DNA of 64,000 nucleotides, taken from assembly GCF_001477055.1 (NCBI RefSeq), contig NZ_LDRK01000010.1, forward strand, positions 62,001-126,000. The letters run 5' to 3'. Numbering within the stretch: position 1 is the stretch's first letter; every line of letters begins with the position of its first letter. Under the pieces are notes generated by a model. It was not told the origin of the DNA. It saw nothing but the letters and a program-made list of their open reading frames with translations, and made no database searches. A program made the translations under genes and the position numbers. Of the stretch, positions 33,734 through 42,213 are shown piece by piece. The stretch is from Leucobacter chromiiresistens (GTDB lineage: Bacteria; Actinomycetota; Actinomycetes; Actinomycetales; Microbacteriaceae).

Positions 33734-34753
33734 GTGACCGCACCCACCGCACCCATCAGCACCCAGATCCAGCTCGTCTCGCGGCCGAGCGGCTGGCCCA
33801 CCCACGACGACTTCCGCACCGTGCAGGTCGAGCTCGCCGACCTGCAGCCGGGGGAGGTGCGCGTGCGCAACGAGTTCGTCTCGGTCGACCCCTACATGCG
33901 GGGGCGCATGAACGACGCCCGCAGCTACGTCGCGCCCTACGCGCTCGGCGAGCAGATTCAGGGCGGGGCCATCGGCCGCGTCATCGCCTCCGCCTCCGAC
34001 GACGTTCCCGAGGGCGCGGTCGTGCTCCACCAGCACGGGTGGTCGGACCTCGTGCAGGCCGACGCCGGCACCTTCCGCGTCGTTCCCGAGATCCCCGGCG
34101 CGCCGCTCTCGCTGCGCCTCCACATCATGGGCATGACCGGGCTGACCGCCTACGTCGGCCTCACCGCCATCGCGAAGATGCGGGAGGGGGACACCGTCTT
34201 CATCTCCGGCGCCGCCGGAGCGGTCGGCACCGCAGCCGGGCAGATCGCGAAGCTCCTCGGAGCGGGCCGGGTGGTCGGCTCCGCGGGATCCGCCGAGAAG
34301 GTCGCGCTGCTCACCGAGAAGTACGGCTACGACGCGGCGTTCAACTACAAGGACGGCGACGTGCGCGCCCAGCTCGCCGAGGCGGCCCCCGGCGGTATCG
34401 ACGTCTTCTTCGACAACGTCGGCGGCGATCACCTCGAAGCCGCACTCGACGCCTTCAACGACGACGGTCGCGCGGCGCTCTGCGGCGCCATCTCCCAGTA
34501 CAACACGTCCGAGGCCGCCCCCGGGCCCGACAACATGGCGAACATCATCACCCGGGCCCTCACGCTCGAGGGCTTCACCGTCGGCAAGCACCTGCAGCAC
34601 GCGCCCGAGTTCCAGGAGCGCATGGCGCAGTGGTTCGCCGCGGGAGACATCGCCTACGACGAGACCATCGTCGACGGCATCGAGCACACGGTCGACGCGT
34701 TCCTCGACATGATGCGCGGGGCCAACACCGGCAAGATGCTCGTGCGGGTGTAG
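33734..34753 (+). CDS. NADPH-dependent medium-chain oxidoreductase, CurA/leukotriene B4 dehydrogenase-like
   Basis: A 339-residue zinc-independent medium-chain reductase. VDPYMRGRMND near residue 55, GMTGLTAYVGL, the nucleotide site VFISGAAGAVGTAAGQIAKLLG and FDNVGGDHLEAAL are all hallmarks of the 15-oxoprostaglandin 13-reductase / CurA group, which reduces alpha,beta-unsaturated carbonyls with NADPH. Structural and catalytic zinc cysteines are absent. The GTG at 33734 has GGAGG five bases upstream. Control by the divergent TetR repressor suggests induction by reactive electrophiles. Confidence 0.92.
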   Translation: MTAPTAPISTQIQLVSRPSGWPTHDDFRTVQVELADLQPGEVRVRNEFVSVDPYMRGRMNDARSYVAPYALGEQIQGGAIGRVIASASDDVPEGAVVLHQHGWSDLVQADAGTFRVVPEIPGAPLSLRLHIMGMTGLTAYVGLTAIAKMREGDTVFISGAAGAVGTAAGQIAKLLGAGRVVGSAGSAEKVALLTEKYGYDAAFNYKDGDVRAQLAEAAPGGIDVFFDNVGGDHLEAALDAFNDDGRAALCGAISQYNTSEAAPGPDNMANIITRALTLEGFTVGKHLQHAPEFQERMAQWFAAGDIAYDETIVDGIEHTVDAFLDMMRGANTGKMLVRV

Positions 34754-34796
34754 CCCGCCGGTGTGCGGACGGCGCTCGTCCCCGGCCGCGCACGAC

Positions 34797-34834
34797 GCAG
34801 CGCCCGCGCTCTCTCCCGAGACCGCGGGCGCTGC
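34797..34834. terminator. hairpin terminator after oxidoreductase
   Basis: A perfect 12-bp stem GCAGCGCCCGCG / CGCGGGCGCTGC with a 14-base loop. Confidence 0.7.
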
Positions 34835-34846
34835 CCATCGGTACAG

Positions 34847-34886
34847 CAATGTGCCCGCCTCTCCTGTGCGAGCGACGGGCACATTG
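34847..34886. terminator. hairpin terminator of fasciclin gene
   Basis: A perfect 11-bp stem CAATGTGCCCG / CGGGCACATTG between convergent genes. Confidence 0.7.
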
Positions 34887-34950
34887 GTCTTGCAGGCGAT
34901 CGGACCGCGTCGACGCGGACTCCGATGCCGGGTCTTGCAGGCCGGCGAGA

Positions 34951-35628
34951 TTACTCGGCCGGCGGCATCAGCACGCTGTCGACCAGGTACACGGTCGCGT
35001 TGGCAGTCTGCACGCCGCCGCAGATCACGTTCGCGTCGTTGACCATCAGCTCGTCGCCCGAACCGGTCACCTCGAGATCGGCACCCTGCACGGTGGTGTG
35101 CATGCCCTCGATGTCGGCCGGCTCGATCTGGCCGGGGACCACGTGGTAGGTCAGGATGCTGGTGAGCAGGTCGCTGTCGGTCTTCAGCGTGTCGATGGTG
35201 CCCGCGTCGATCTTGGCGAACGCGTCATCGACCGGCGCGAAGACGGTGAACTCGTCACCGTTCAGCGTGTCGACGAGATCCACATCGGGGTTCAGCTGGC
35301 CGCTGACCGCCGAGACGAGCGTCTTCAGCATCGGGTTGTTCGATGCGGCCACCGCGACCGGATCCTGCGACATGCCCTGGATCGATCCGTCGCCGTCCGG
35401 CACCGCCTCGGCGTAGGCCGCGCAACCGGGGCCTACGAGGTTCGCGGCCGGATCCATCGCGTCCGACGACTCCGTCGGCTCCTCCATCGGCGTCGACTCC
35501 TCGGTCTGCTCCGTCGTCTGATCCTCGGCCGCCTCGTCCGATGCCCCCATCGAGCAGCCGGTGAGCATTGCGGCGCCGACCAGCGTCATTGCGAACGCGG
35601 CGCCGAGGGTCTTCTTCTTGGTGAACAT
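34951..35628 (-). CDS. fasciclin-domain lipoprotein, MPT70/MPT83-like
   Basis: A 225-residue exported lipoprotein. The signal peptide ends in the lipobox LTGC (Cys25); a Glu/Thr/Pro-rich linker precedes one FAS1 domain (about residues 80-225) with [14 protein letters not shown] and [15 protein letters not shown], the H1 and H2 blocks of the fold. MPT70 and MPT83 of Mycobacterium tuberculosis share this build and are controlled by SigK. Here it is divergent from dipZ, and the ECF sigma factor and anti-sigma factor follow. GAGGAGG lies five bases before the ATG. A promoter CCATCC-N16-CGAAGA lies about 47 bases upstream of the start. Confidence 0.92.
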   Translation of the reverse strand: MFTKKKTLGAAFAMTLVGAAMLTGCSMGASDEAAEDQTTEQTEESTPMEEPTESSDAMDPAANLVGPGCAAYAEAVPDGDGSIQGMSQDPVAVAASNNPMLKTLVSAVSGQLNPDVDLVDTLNGDEFTVFAPVDDAFAKIDAGTIDTLKTDSDLLTSILTYHVVPGQIEPADIEGMHTTVQGADLEVTGSGDELMVNDANVICGGVQTANATVYLVDSVLMPPAE

Positions 35629-35674
35629 GGTTCCTCCTCAGATGAGATCCGCAGTTTTCCGCGGCTTGTGAACG

Positions 35675-35702
35675 TCTTCGGAGCCCTCCTGGGGTCGGAT
35701 GG
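35675..35702 (-). promoter_or_regulatory. ECF (SigK-like) promoter of fasciclin gene
   Basis: On the minus strand: CCATCC (35702-35697), 16 bases, CGAAGA (35680-35675). The spacer begins with GACC and ends with CTC. It is nearly identical in layout to the dipZ promoter. The predicted transcript begins near 35668. Confidence 0.75.
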
Positions 35703-35975
35703 AAAATTCTTCGAAAAGTTTTCGATGCGGCTCCCGCGTGCGGGCTCGGCCGTCTGGCTGCCGGGTGCCCCGCGGGCGCCGGCTGACGGAGAGGCGACAG
35801 AATCTCTGCTGAATCCGGCCCCGCGAATGGACCTTCTGTCGCATCTCTCACTGGAGGCGCGAGCGCGCGCACGCGGGCGCGCGCGAGCCCGCGACCCGCG
35901 CACCTGCGCACGACGCATGCCGGGCGAGGATCCTCCGCGGTCCCGAAGTGCCGCGAGTGCATCGGGTCGCACGAC

Positions 35976-36003
35976 CCATCCGAACGGCCGTCCGCTCCGA
36001 AGC
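35976..36003 (+). promoter_or_regulatory. ECF (SigK-like) promoter of dipZ
   Basis: CCATCC (35976-35981), 16 bases, CGAAGC (35998-36003), then a leader of about 16 bases to the dipZ ATG. The spacer also starts with G and ends with CTC. Confidence 0.75.
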
Positions 36004-36026
36004 ACCTCTCAACAGGAAGGCTTCTC

Positions 36027-37754
36027 ATGGATATCGTGCTTATCGGTCTGCTCGGCGGGCTCATCACCGGCATATCGCCGTGCATTCTGCCGGTGCTCCC
36101 GGTCATCTTCCTGACGGCGGGGGCCCGGCCCGCGGCGCCCGGCAAGGCGCCCGAGGTCATCGCGGCGAAGCGCAGCCGCCCGTTCTGGATCATCGCGGGG
36201 CTCGTGATCAGCTTCTCCGTGGTGACGCTCCTCGGGTCGCTGCTCCTCGGCCTGCTGAACATTCCGCAGAGCGCGATCCGCTGGGCGGGCGTCGCCGTGC
36301 TGCTCATCATCGGCGTCGGCATGCTCTTCCCCGGTTTCGAGCAGCTGCTCGAGAAGCCGTTCCAGCGTCTGCCGCGGCGCAAGGTCGGCGAGGGCGGCAA
36401 CGGCTTCGGCATGGGCCTCGCCCTCGGAACGGTCTTCGTGCCCTGCGCGGGCCCCGTGCTCGCCGCGATCATCGTGGCAGGCGCGACGGGTCAGATCGGG
36501 ATCGAGACGGTGCTGCTCACGGTCTCCTTCGCGGTCGGCGTCGCGATCCCGCTGCTCGTGTTCGCCCTCGCCGGGAGCAAGGTCGCGCAGCGCATCCGCG
36601 GCTTCCGCAAGCGGGAGCGCGTGCTGCGCATCGTGGGCGGCGTCGCGCTGATCGCGCTCGCCGTCGGCCTCGCGTTCAACGTGCCCCAGGCGCTTCAGCG
36701 CCTGCTGCCCGACTACACCTCGGGCATCCAGAAGGATCTCGCCGAGAGCGAGGCCGGGCAGAGCGCGCTGAACCTCGGCGGGCTCGTCACCGACGAGAAC
36801 CGCGATCTCGACAAGTGCGCGAACGACGCGGAGGAGCTCGCGTCGTGCGGCAAGGCGCCCTCCATCAAGGGCATCGAGGCGTGGCTGAACACGCCGGGCG
36901 GCGAGGCGCTCGACCTCGACGATCTCAAGGGGCAGGTCGTGCTCATCGACTTCTGGGCCTACTCCTGCATCAACTGCCAGCGCTCCATCCCGCACGTGGT
37001 CGCGTGGGATGAGGCCTACGGCGACCAGGGCCTCCAGGTGATCGGCGTCCACTCGCCCGAGTACGCGTTCGAGAAGGAGCGGGCGAACGTCGAGGCCGGC
37101 ATCGCGGACTTCGGCATCGAGTACCCGGTCGCCATGGACAACAACCTCTCGACGTGGACGAACTACCGCAACCGGTACTGGCCCGCGCACTACCTCATCG
37201 ACGCTGAGGGCACGGTGCGTCACATCTCCTTCGGCGAGGGCAACTACGAGACCACGGAGAAGCTCATGCGCGAACTGCTCGAGGAGGCGAACCCCGACGA
37301 GCAGCTCCCCGAGGAGACGGACGTCTCCGACGCCACGCCCGAGGTCGGGAGCACCACGCCCGAGACCTTCCTCGGCTCCTCGAAGGATCGCAACTTCGCC
37401 GGCCCCGGCGAGTACCGCGCAGGCGAGGGCGAGTACGAGTTCCCGGAGCAGCAGCAGCAGGACACGTTCGCGCTCGACGGCGCATGGACTGTCGAGACGC
37501 AGTACGTGACGCCGACGGCCGGAGCGGGCGACGGTTCGAAGATCCGCCTCGACTACCGCGGGCAGGAGGTGCGCACCGTCGTCGCCGGCAGCGGCACCAT
37601 CGAAGTCGCTGTGGAGGGCGGCGGCACCCGCACCATCGAGATCGACGGGACGCCGCGCTCGTACCGGGTGGTCGAAGCGGACGATCCCGCCGAGGGCGTG
37701 CTCGAGATGACCGTGCCGGAGGGCGTGCAGGTCTACTCGTTCACGTTCGGGTAG
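36027..37754 (+). CDS. dipZ: DipZ: CcdA-like membrane domain fused to thioredoxin-like domain
   Basis: A 575-residue thiol-disulphide transporter. The first 225 residues form a CcdA domain with about six membrane helices; its redox cysteines are Cys19 (SPCILP) and Cys140 (VPCAGPV). An extracellular TlpA-like thioredoxin domain follows (about 285-420) with the active site Cys314-Ile-Asn-Cys317. The C-terminal 120 residues form a beta-rich domain, as in mycobacterial DipZ. It carries electrons across the membrane to reduce exported proteins. An AGGAAGG site precedes the ATG. It shares its promoter type with the fasciclin gene and lies 110 bases ahead of the sigma factor, so read-through may give autoregulation. 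Confidence 0.93.
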   Translation: MDIVLIGLLGGLITGISPCILPVLPVIFLTAGARPAAPGKAPEVIAAKRSRPFWIIAGLVISFSVVTLLGSLLLGLLNIPQSAIRWAGVAVLLIIGVGMLFPGFEQLLEKPFQRLPRRKVGEGGNGFGMGLALGTVFVPCAGPVLAAIIVAGATGQIGIETVLLTVSFAVGVAIPLLVFALAGSKVAQRIRGFRKRERVLRIVGGVALIALAVGLAFNVPQALQRLLPDYTSGIQKDLAESEAGQSALNLGGLVTDENRDLDKCANDAEELASCGKAPSIKGIEAWLNTPGGEALDLDDLKGQVVLIDFWAYSCINCQRSIPHVVAWDEAYGDQGLQVIGVHSPEYAFEKERANVEAGIADFGIEYPVAMDNNLSTWTNYRNRYWPAHYLIDAEGTVRHISFGEGNYETTEKLMRELLEEANPDEQLPEETDVSDATPEVGSTTPETFLGSSKDRNFAGPGEYRAGEGEYEFPEQQQQDTFALDGAWTVETQYVTPTAGAGDGSKIRLDYRGQEVRTVVAGSGTIEVAVEGGGTRTIEIDGTPRSYRVVEADDPAEGVLEMTVPEGVQVYSFTFG

Positions 37755-37788
37755 AGCGGATCCGGGTGCGGAGGAGCGTTCGATGTAC

Positions 37789-37842
37789 GCGACGAGACCA
37801 CTCGCAGGGATGCGACGAAGCGACTCGCAGGATGCGACGAAG
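37789..37842. repeat. GCGACGA repeats ahead of the sigma factor gene
   Basis: A 20-21 base direct repeat (ACTCGCAGG(G)ATGCGACGAAG) at 37800 and 37823, with a third GCGACGA at 37789. The core heptamer recurs at 37789, 37812 and 37834, steps of 23 and 22 bases. This could be an operator or a recent duplication. Confidence 0.6.
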
Positions 37843-37864
37843 GCGGAGTGGAGGTGAATGAGGC

Positions 37865-38464
37865 ATGCTAAGTGTGATGGTCATTGACGGGGTGGAGATA
37901 CCGGAGGACGGCGCGAGCGTCGATCCGGCGGACAGGGCGCTCGCACGCGCCGCGGTGGGAGACCAGCGCGCCTTCGCAGAGCTGTACGATCTGCTCTCGG
38001 CTCGCGTGTTCGGCCTGATCCTCAGGGTGCTGGTCGATCGGTCGCAGAGCGAGGAGGTGCTGCAGGAGGTCTTCCTCGAAGCGTGGCAGACCGCCGACTC
38101 GTTCGACCCGGATCGCGGCCGGGCCCGCACATGGCTCCTCACGATCGCCCACCGCCGAGCCGTCGACCGGGTGCGCGCCTCGCAGGCGTCGCGCCGCCGG
38201 GACCTCGCCGTCGGCACCCGCGACCTCGTCGCTCCGCAGCCGGGGGTCGACGACGAGGTGGAGCTGATGATCGACGGCACCCGCGCCGTGCGGGGCCTCG
38301 GCGAACTGCCCGAGCCGCAGCGGCGCGCGATCGTGCTCGCCTATTTCGGCGGGTACAGCCAGAGCGAGATCGCAGTGCTCCTCGGAGCCCCGCTCGGCAC
38401 CATCAAATCGAGAATTCGAGACGGCTTGACCCGTCTCAGGAAAGAAATGGAGGCGACGCGATGA
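37865..38464 (+). CDS. sigK: ECF sigma factor, SigK-like
   Basis: A 199-residue ECF sigma factor. Region 2 is at about residues 32-105 (FAELYDLLSARVFGLILRVL, VLQEVFLEAW, WLLTIAHRRAVDRVR) and region 4 at about 135-190 (LPEPQRRAIVLAYFGGYSQSEIA, LGTIKSRIRDGLTRLR). There is no extra C-terminal domain. The next gene overlaps by four bases and encodes an RskA-type anti-sigma factor, and the neighbours dipZ and a fasciclin lipoprotein are the classic SigK targets. I therefore call it SigK, although ECF families are hard to separate by eye. The ATG at 37865 has a weak ribosome site; a GTG and ATG just downstream are alternatives. Confidence 0.88.
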   Translation: MLSVMVIDGVEIPEDGASVDPADRALARAAVGDQRAFAELYDLLSARVFGLILRVLVDRSQSEEVLQEVFLEAWQTADSFDPDRGRARTWLLTIAHRRAVDRVRASQASRRRDLAVGTRDLVAPQPGVDDEVELMIDGTRAVRGLGELPEPQRRAIVLAYFGGYSQSEIAVLLGAPLGTIKSRIRDGLTRLRKEMEATR

Positions 38465-39375
38465 ACGAGCAACAGTTCCGCGAGCTCTCCGCGGCCCGCG
38501 CCCTGCACGCGCTCTCCCCGGAGGAGGAGCAGGCGTTCTCGGAAGCGCTGACGGCTCACCCCGAGTGGCTCTCGGTCGTCGATGAGGATCGCGAGACCGT
38601 CGCAGCACTGGCGACGTCGATCGGCGAGGTCGCGCCGCCCCGCGCGGCGCGCGCCGCGATCCTCGACCTGATCTCGCGCTCGCCGCAGTTCGAGGCGGAC
38701 GCGGGCGGCGCGGCGCGCCCCGGCGGGCCGGTCTCCGGCTCGGCCGCGAGCGGCGCCTCCGATGCGGCTGCCGGATCCGGTGCCGCGGATGCCGCGGATG
38801 GCGCGGATGCTGCGGACGGCGCCGGCGGCGCTGCGGGGGATTCGCGCCCCGCCCGGCCGTCAGACCTGGTGCCCGAGCTGATCGAGGAGCCCGAGGATCC
38901 CGAGCTCGCGTTCACGCGGGCTCGCCGCAAGAAGGCCTGGTTCGGGCTGGCCGCGTCGGTCGCGGTGCTGCTCGCGATCGCGCTGGCGCTGCCGCTGCAG
39001 GGCGGCATGGGGCCGCAGGATCCGGTGTCGGTCGCGATGCAGCAGGTCGAGGCCGCTCCCGACGCGCAGTCGGCGACGGTGAGCGTCGGGTCGGCGGAGG
39101 CCACGCTCCACTGGTCGGACTCGACGCGGCAGGCCGTGTTCATGACCGAGGGCATGGATCCGGCGCCCGAGAACCACGATTACGAGCTGTGGATCGTGCG
39201 CGGCGACGAGCCCATCTCGCTCGGCGTGATGCACGCCGACGCGAACGGCGGCGCCGCGGTGCTCGCCGAGGGCTTCACGCCCGGCGATGCGCTCGCCGTG
39301 ACGGTCGAGGATCGCGGCGGGTCGCCCACGGGCGCCCCGACCACCGACCCGATCGTCGTCGTCGCCTCCGCGTAG
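38461..39375 (+). CDS. rskA: anti-sigma-K factor RskA
   Basis: A 304-residue membrane anti-sigma factor. The cytoplasmic N-terminus (residues 1-80) has the RskA start ALHALSPEEEQAFSEALTAHPEW; unlike ZAS proteins it has no HxxxCxxC zinc motif. A long Ala/Gly/Asp-rich insert (about 85-125) is unusual. One membrane helix lies at about 162-180, and the outer domain is the RskA C-terminal fold (HDYELWIVRGDEPISLGVM). It should hold the sigma factor inactive until cut by membrane proteases; the rhomboid and site-2 type proteases are candidates only by analogy. The ATG overlaps the sigma stop (ATGA). Confidence 0.93.
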   Translation: MNEQQFRELSAARALHALSPEEEQAFSEALTAHPEWLSVVDEDRETVAALATSIGEVAPPRAARAAILDLISRSPQFEADAGGAARPGGPVSGSAASGASDAAAGSGAADAADGADAADGAGGAAGDSRPARPSDLVPELIEEPEDPELAFTRARRKKAWFGLAASVAVLLAIALALPLQGGMGPQDPVSVAMQQVEAAPDAQSATVSVGSAEATLHWSDSTRQAVFMTEGMDPAPENHDYELWIVRGDEPISLGVMHADANGGAAVLAEGFTPGDALAVTVEDRGGSPTGAPTTDPIVVVASA

Positions 39376-39394
39376 CACTCGGAGAGCACCCGTC

Positions 39395-39448
39395 GAGAGC
39401 GCGTTTCGGGCTCCCGCTTCGCACGAGTGGAGCCAGAAACGCGCTCTC
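39395..39448 (+). terminator. long hairpin after rskA
   Basis: GAGAGCGCGTTTC / GAAACGCGCTCTC pair around an inner GGCTCC / GGAGCC stem. Confidence 0.8.
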
Positions 39449-39454
39449 GGCGCA

Positions 39455-39490
39455 GAAGGCCCCGGGATCCCGCGGGATCCCGGGGCCTTC
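39455..39490. terminator. 36-bp perfect palindrome, bidirectional terminator
   Basis: Two 18-base halves (GAAGGCCCCGGGATCCCG and its complement) with no loop bases. It lies between convergent genes and directly follows the previous hairpin. Confidence 0.8.
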
Positions 39491-39497
39491 GCGCTCG

Positions 39498-40544
39498 TCA
39501 GAGGGCGTGCGCCGTATCCTCCACCTCGCCCACGAGCTCCTCGACGATGTCCTCCAGGAACAGCACGCCCGTGAACCCGCCGTCCGCCGAGCGCACGCGG
39601 GCGATGTGCGCACCGCGTTCGCGCAGCAGCTCGAGCGCCTCCTCGACCTCGGCGTCCGAGGTCACGGTCGGGAGTTCGCGCGCACGATCCGCGGGAATGG
39701 GCGCGTCGATCTCGCTCGGCGTCGAGAGCTCGAGGATGTCCTTGAGGTGCAGGTAGCGCTCCGGAGTGCCGTCGGCCGAGTGGAGCACGTAGCGGGAGTA
39801 GCCGTGCTCCGACACCGCCTGCTGCACCTGGCGCGGGGTGGCGTCGAGCGGCAGCCGCACGAGGGAGTCGAGCGGCACCTCCACATCGGAGACGTGCTTC
39901 TCCGTGAACTCGAAGGCGGCCGAGATCGTGCCGCTCGTGTCCTCGAGCGTTCCCTCGCGCGTCGACTGCTCCACGATGCTCGCGACCTGGTCGATGGTGA
40001 ACGCCGTGTTCGCCTCGTCCCTCGGCTGCACGCCGCAGAGGCGCAGGAAGCCGTTGGCCACCCAGTTGAGCGAGCGGATCAGGGGCCCCACGACCTTCGA
40101 CACGAAGACGAGGGGCGGCGCGAGCAGGAGTGCTGCGCGATCCGGCACCGAGAACGCGAGGTTCTTCGGCACCATCTCGCCGAACACGACGTGCAGGAAC
40201 GTGACCAGCACGAGGGCGACGATGAACGCCGTGACGGAGACCGCTTCGGCGGTGAGTCCCGTCCAGGCGAGCAGCGGGATCTCGAGGAGATGGTGGATCG
40301 CGGGTTCGGAGACGTTCAGGATGACGAGCGAGCAGACGGTGATGCCGAGCTGACTCGTCGCCAGCATGAGCGTCGCGTGCTCCATCGCCCAGAGCGTGGT
40401 CTTGGCGGCCTTGCTGCCGGCCGCTGCACGGGGCTCGATCTGCGAGCGGCGCGCCGAGATGACGGCGAACTCGGCGCCCACGAAGAAGGCGTTCACCACC
40501 AGCAGCACGACGAGCCAGATGAGGCCGGGAAGGTACTCGTTCAT
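39498..40544 (-). CDS. CNNM/CorC-HlyC family membrane protein (second of pair)
   Basis: A 348-residue protein with an N-terminal DUF21 domain of about four helices (LIWLVVLLVVNAFFVGAEFAVISARRSQIE), then two CBS motifs (about 200-340) ending in GVLFLEDIVEELVGEVEDTAH. It lacks the C-terminal CorC/HlyC domain, being shorter than its upstream paralogue. The family handles Mg2+ or Co2+ export and resistance. The ATG overlaps the preceding gene by four bases, so both probably work together, perhaps as a heterodimer. Confidence 0.9.
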   Translation of the reverse strand: MNEYLPGLIWLVVLLVVNAFFVGAEFAVISARRSQIEPRAAAGSKAAKTTLWAMEHATLMLATSQLGITVCSLVILNVSEPAIHHLLEIPLLAWTGLTAEAVSVTAFIVALVLVTFLHVVFGEMVPKNLAFSVPDRAALLLAPPLVFVSKVVGPLIRSLNWVANGFLRLCGVQPRDEANTAFTIDQVASIVEQSTREGTLEDTSGTISAAFEFTEKHVSDVEVPLDSLVRLPLDATPRQVQQAVSEHGYSRYVLHSADGTPERYLHLKDILELSTPSEIDAPIPADRARELPTVTSDAEVEEALELLRERGAHIARVRSADGGFTGVLFLEDIVEELVGEVEDTAHAL

Positions 40545-41986
40545 CGGTCGACTCCCTCGCGTCGGCTCTGCGTCTCAGGGTGCGCGCTCGGCGCGGTCGG
40601 CGCGGGTGCGCGATCCTCACGGGGGACCTGCTGGCCTCGCTCGAACGCGTCGATCACCTTGTTGCGGGTGTCGAAGGCGGGATCGTTCTCGCGGTCGGAG
40701 GTGAGGTACCGGAGGCGGGTGATGCGCGATCCGTCGAACTCCTCGACGCGCAGAGTGCCGTGGCTCAGCGGAAGCTCCTCGCCGAGATCGGGGATGCGCT
40801 CCAGGGTGTCGAGCACGTACCCGGCGATCGTCTCGTACTCCTCGCTCTCGGGGACGCGGATCGCGAGGCGGTCCCAGAGCTCGTCGGGGCGCAGCGAGGC
40901 GGGGAAGAGGATCTCGTCTCCGCTCACCACCACGTCTTCGAGGAGGGCGTCGTGCTCGTCGCGCACCTCCCCGAGCAGCTCCTCGACGAGGTCCTCCAGT
41001 GTGACGACGCCCGCGGTGCCGCCGTGCTCGTCGACCACGACGGCCATCTGGTAGCTGCGCTGCCGCAGCACCTCGAGCAGCGATTCGACCCCGGCGGCCT
41101 CGGGCACGCGCACGGGCTCCGACATGATCTCGGAGACGGACGTGTACTCGCGGCGCTCGAAGTCGACTCCGTAGGCGGACTTCACGTGGACGATGCCCAC
41201 GATGTCGTCGACGCTCTCGTCGAAGATCGGGTAGCGGGAGTGGCCGGTCTCGACACTTCGCGCCACGACCTCGGCCGCCGTCGCGGTGCGGGGCAGCATC
41301 TCGGCGACGACGCGCGGCGTCATCACATCCTCCGCGGTGCGCGACGAGAAGGAGAGCGTTCGGTGCAGCATGGTCGCCTCGTCGTGGTCGAGGGATCCCT
41401 CGAGCGCCGAGCGGCGCACGAGGAAGCTGAGCTCCTCAGCGGTGCGCGCCCCCGACAGCTCCTCCTTCGGTTCGACGCCCATCGACCGGATCAGCCGGTT
41501 GGCGGTGCCGTTCAGCAGTGCGACGACCGGGCGGAAGACGAACGTGAACGCGATCTGCAGCGGGATGACGACCTTCGAGGTCGCGAGCGGAACGGCGAGC
41601 GCGAAGTTCTTCGGGATCAGTTCGCCGAAGATCATCGAGAACAGTGTGGCGAGCACGATCGCGACGACCGCTCCGACGCCGACGACGCCCGCCTCGGGTA
41701 CCCCGGCGCTCATGAGCGGCCCGCGCAGCAGCGAGCTGATCGCGGGCTCGAACGTGTAGCCGGCGAGCAGCGTCGTCAGCGTGATGCCGAGCTGCGCCGC
41801 CGAGAGGTGCGTCGACGTGATCTTCAGCGCCGAGATGGTCGGGCTCAGGCGCCGCTCGCCGCGGGTGCGCCGCTGCTCGAGCTCGGGCCGGTCCAGGTTC
41901 ACGAGTGCGAACTCAGACGCCACGAAGACGCCCGTGCCGAGCGTCAAGAGGACCCCCGCGAGGAGGCCCCAGATTTCCCCTGTCAT
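40541..41986 (-). CDS. CNNM/CorC-HlyC family membrane protein (first of pair)
   Basis: A 481-residue protein with a DUF21 membrane domain (about 1-190, beginning WGLLAGVLLTLGTGVFVASEFALVNLDR), a CBS pair (about 215-335, ending VVTLEDLVEELLGEV) and the CorC_HlyC domain (about 350-440). The C-terminal tail is Arg/Pro-rich. Likely a magnesium/cobalt transporter or regulator. The upstream gap of 227 bases to the divergent reductase gene should contain the promoter of the two-gene operon. Confidence 0.92.
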   Translation of the reverse strand: MTGEIWGLLAGVLLTLGTGVFVASEFALVNLDRPELEQRRTRGERRLSPTISALKITSTHLSAAQLGITLTTLLAGYTFEPAISSLLRGPLMSAGVPEAGVVGVGAVVAIVLATLFSMIFGELIPKNFALAVPLATSKVVIPLQIAFTFVFRPVVALLNGTANRLIRSMGVEPKEELSGARTAEELSFLVRRSALEGSLDHDEATMLHRTLSFSSRTAEDVMTPRVVAEMLPRTATAAEVVARSVETGHSRYPIFDESVDDIVGIVHVKSAYGVDFERREYTSVSEIMSEPVRVPEAAGVESLLEVLRQRSYQMAVVVDEHGGTAGVVTLEDLVEELLGEVRDEHDALLEDVVVSGDEILFPASLRPDELWDRLAIRVPESEEYETIAGYVLDTLERIPDLGEELPLSHGTLRVEEFDGSRITRLRYLTSDRENDPAFDTRNKVIDAFERGQQVPREDRAPAPTAPSAHPETQSRREGVDR

Positions 41987-42201
41987 CGCTCACCCCCCGC
42001 GCGTTCCGGGCGGGTGAGCTTCGTACTATGACCGGGTCTGTCGTCCATGGGACAAGAAAGTAGCGGTGCCAGCCGTGAAAGTGCCGAGACTCGGCGGGCT
42101 CGCGGCGCACCCGCGATCAGCCTGCTGCGCGCCCGCGATCCGCCCGCTAGCGCGAGTGCGTGGAATGCGAAAGCCCCTGATATCGCGCCCGCCACCCGCC
42201 G

Positions 42202-42207
42202 TACGCT
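42202..42207 (+). promoter_or_regulatory. -10 box of leaderless reductase gene
   Basis: TACGCT, six bases, then the ATG at 42214. Confidence 0.6.
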
Positions 42208-42213
42208 CGGTGC

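Larger units (their letters stand above)
35629..36026. other. 398-base divergent intergenic region of the sigma-factor locus
   Basis: No gene is seen. Each end carries an ECF-type promoter. The middle has an inverted repeat GCGACAGAA / TTCTGTCGC (about 35791-35840, 30-base spacer) and a purine-pyrimidine alternating stretch of GCGCGC type near 35865-35885. Confidence 0.7.
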
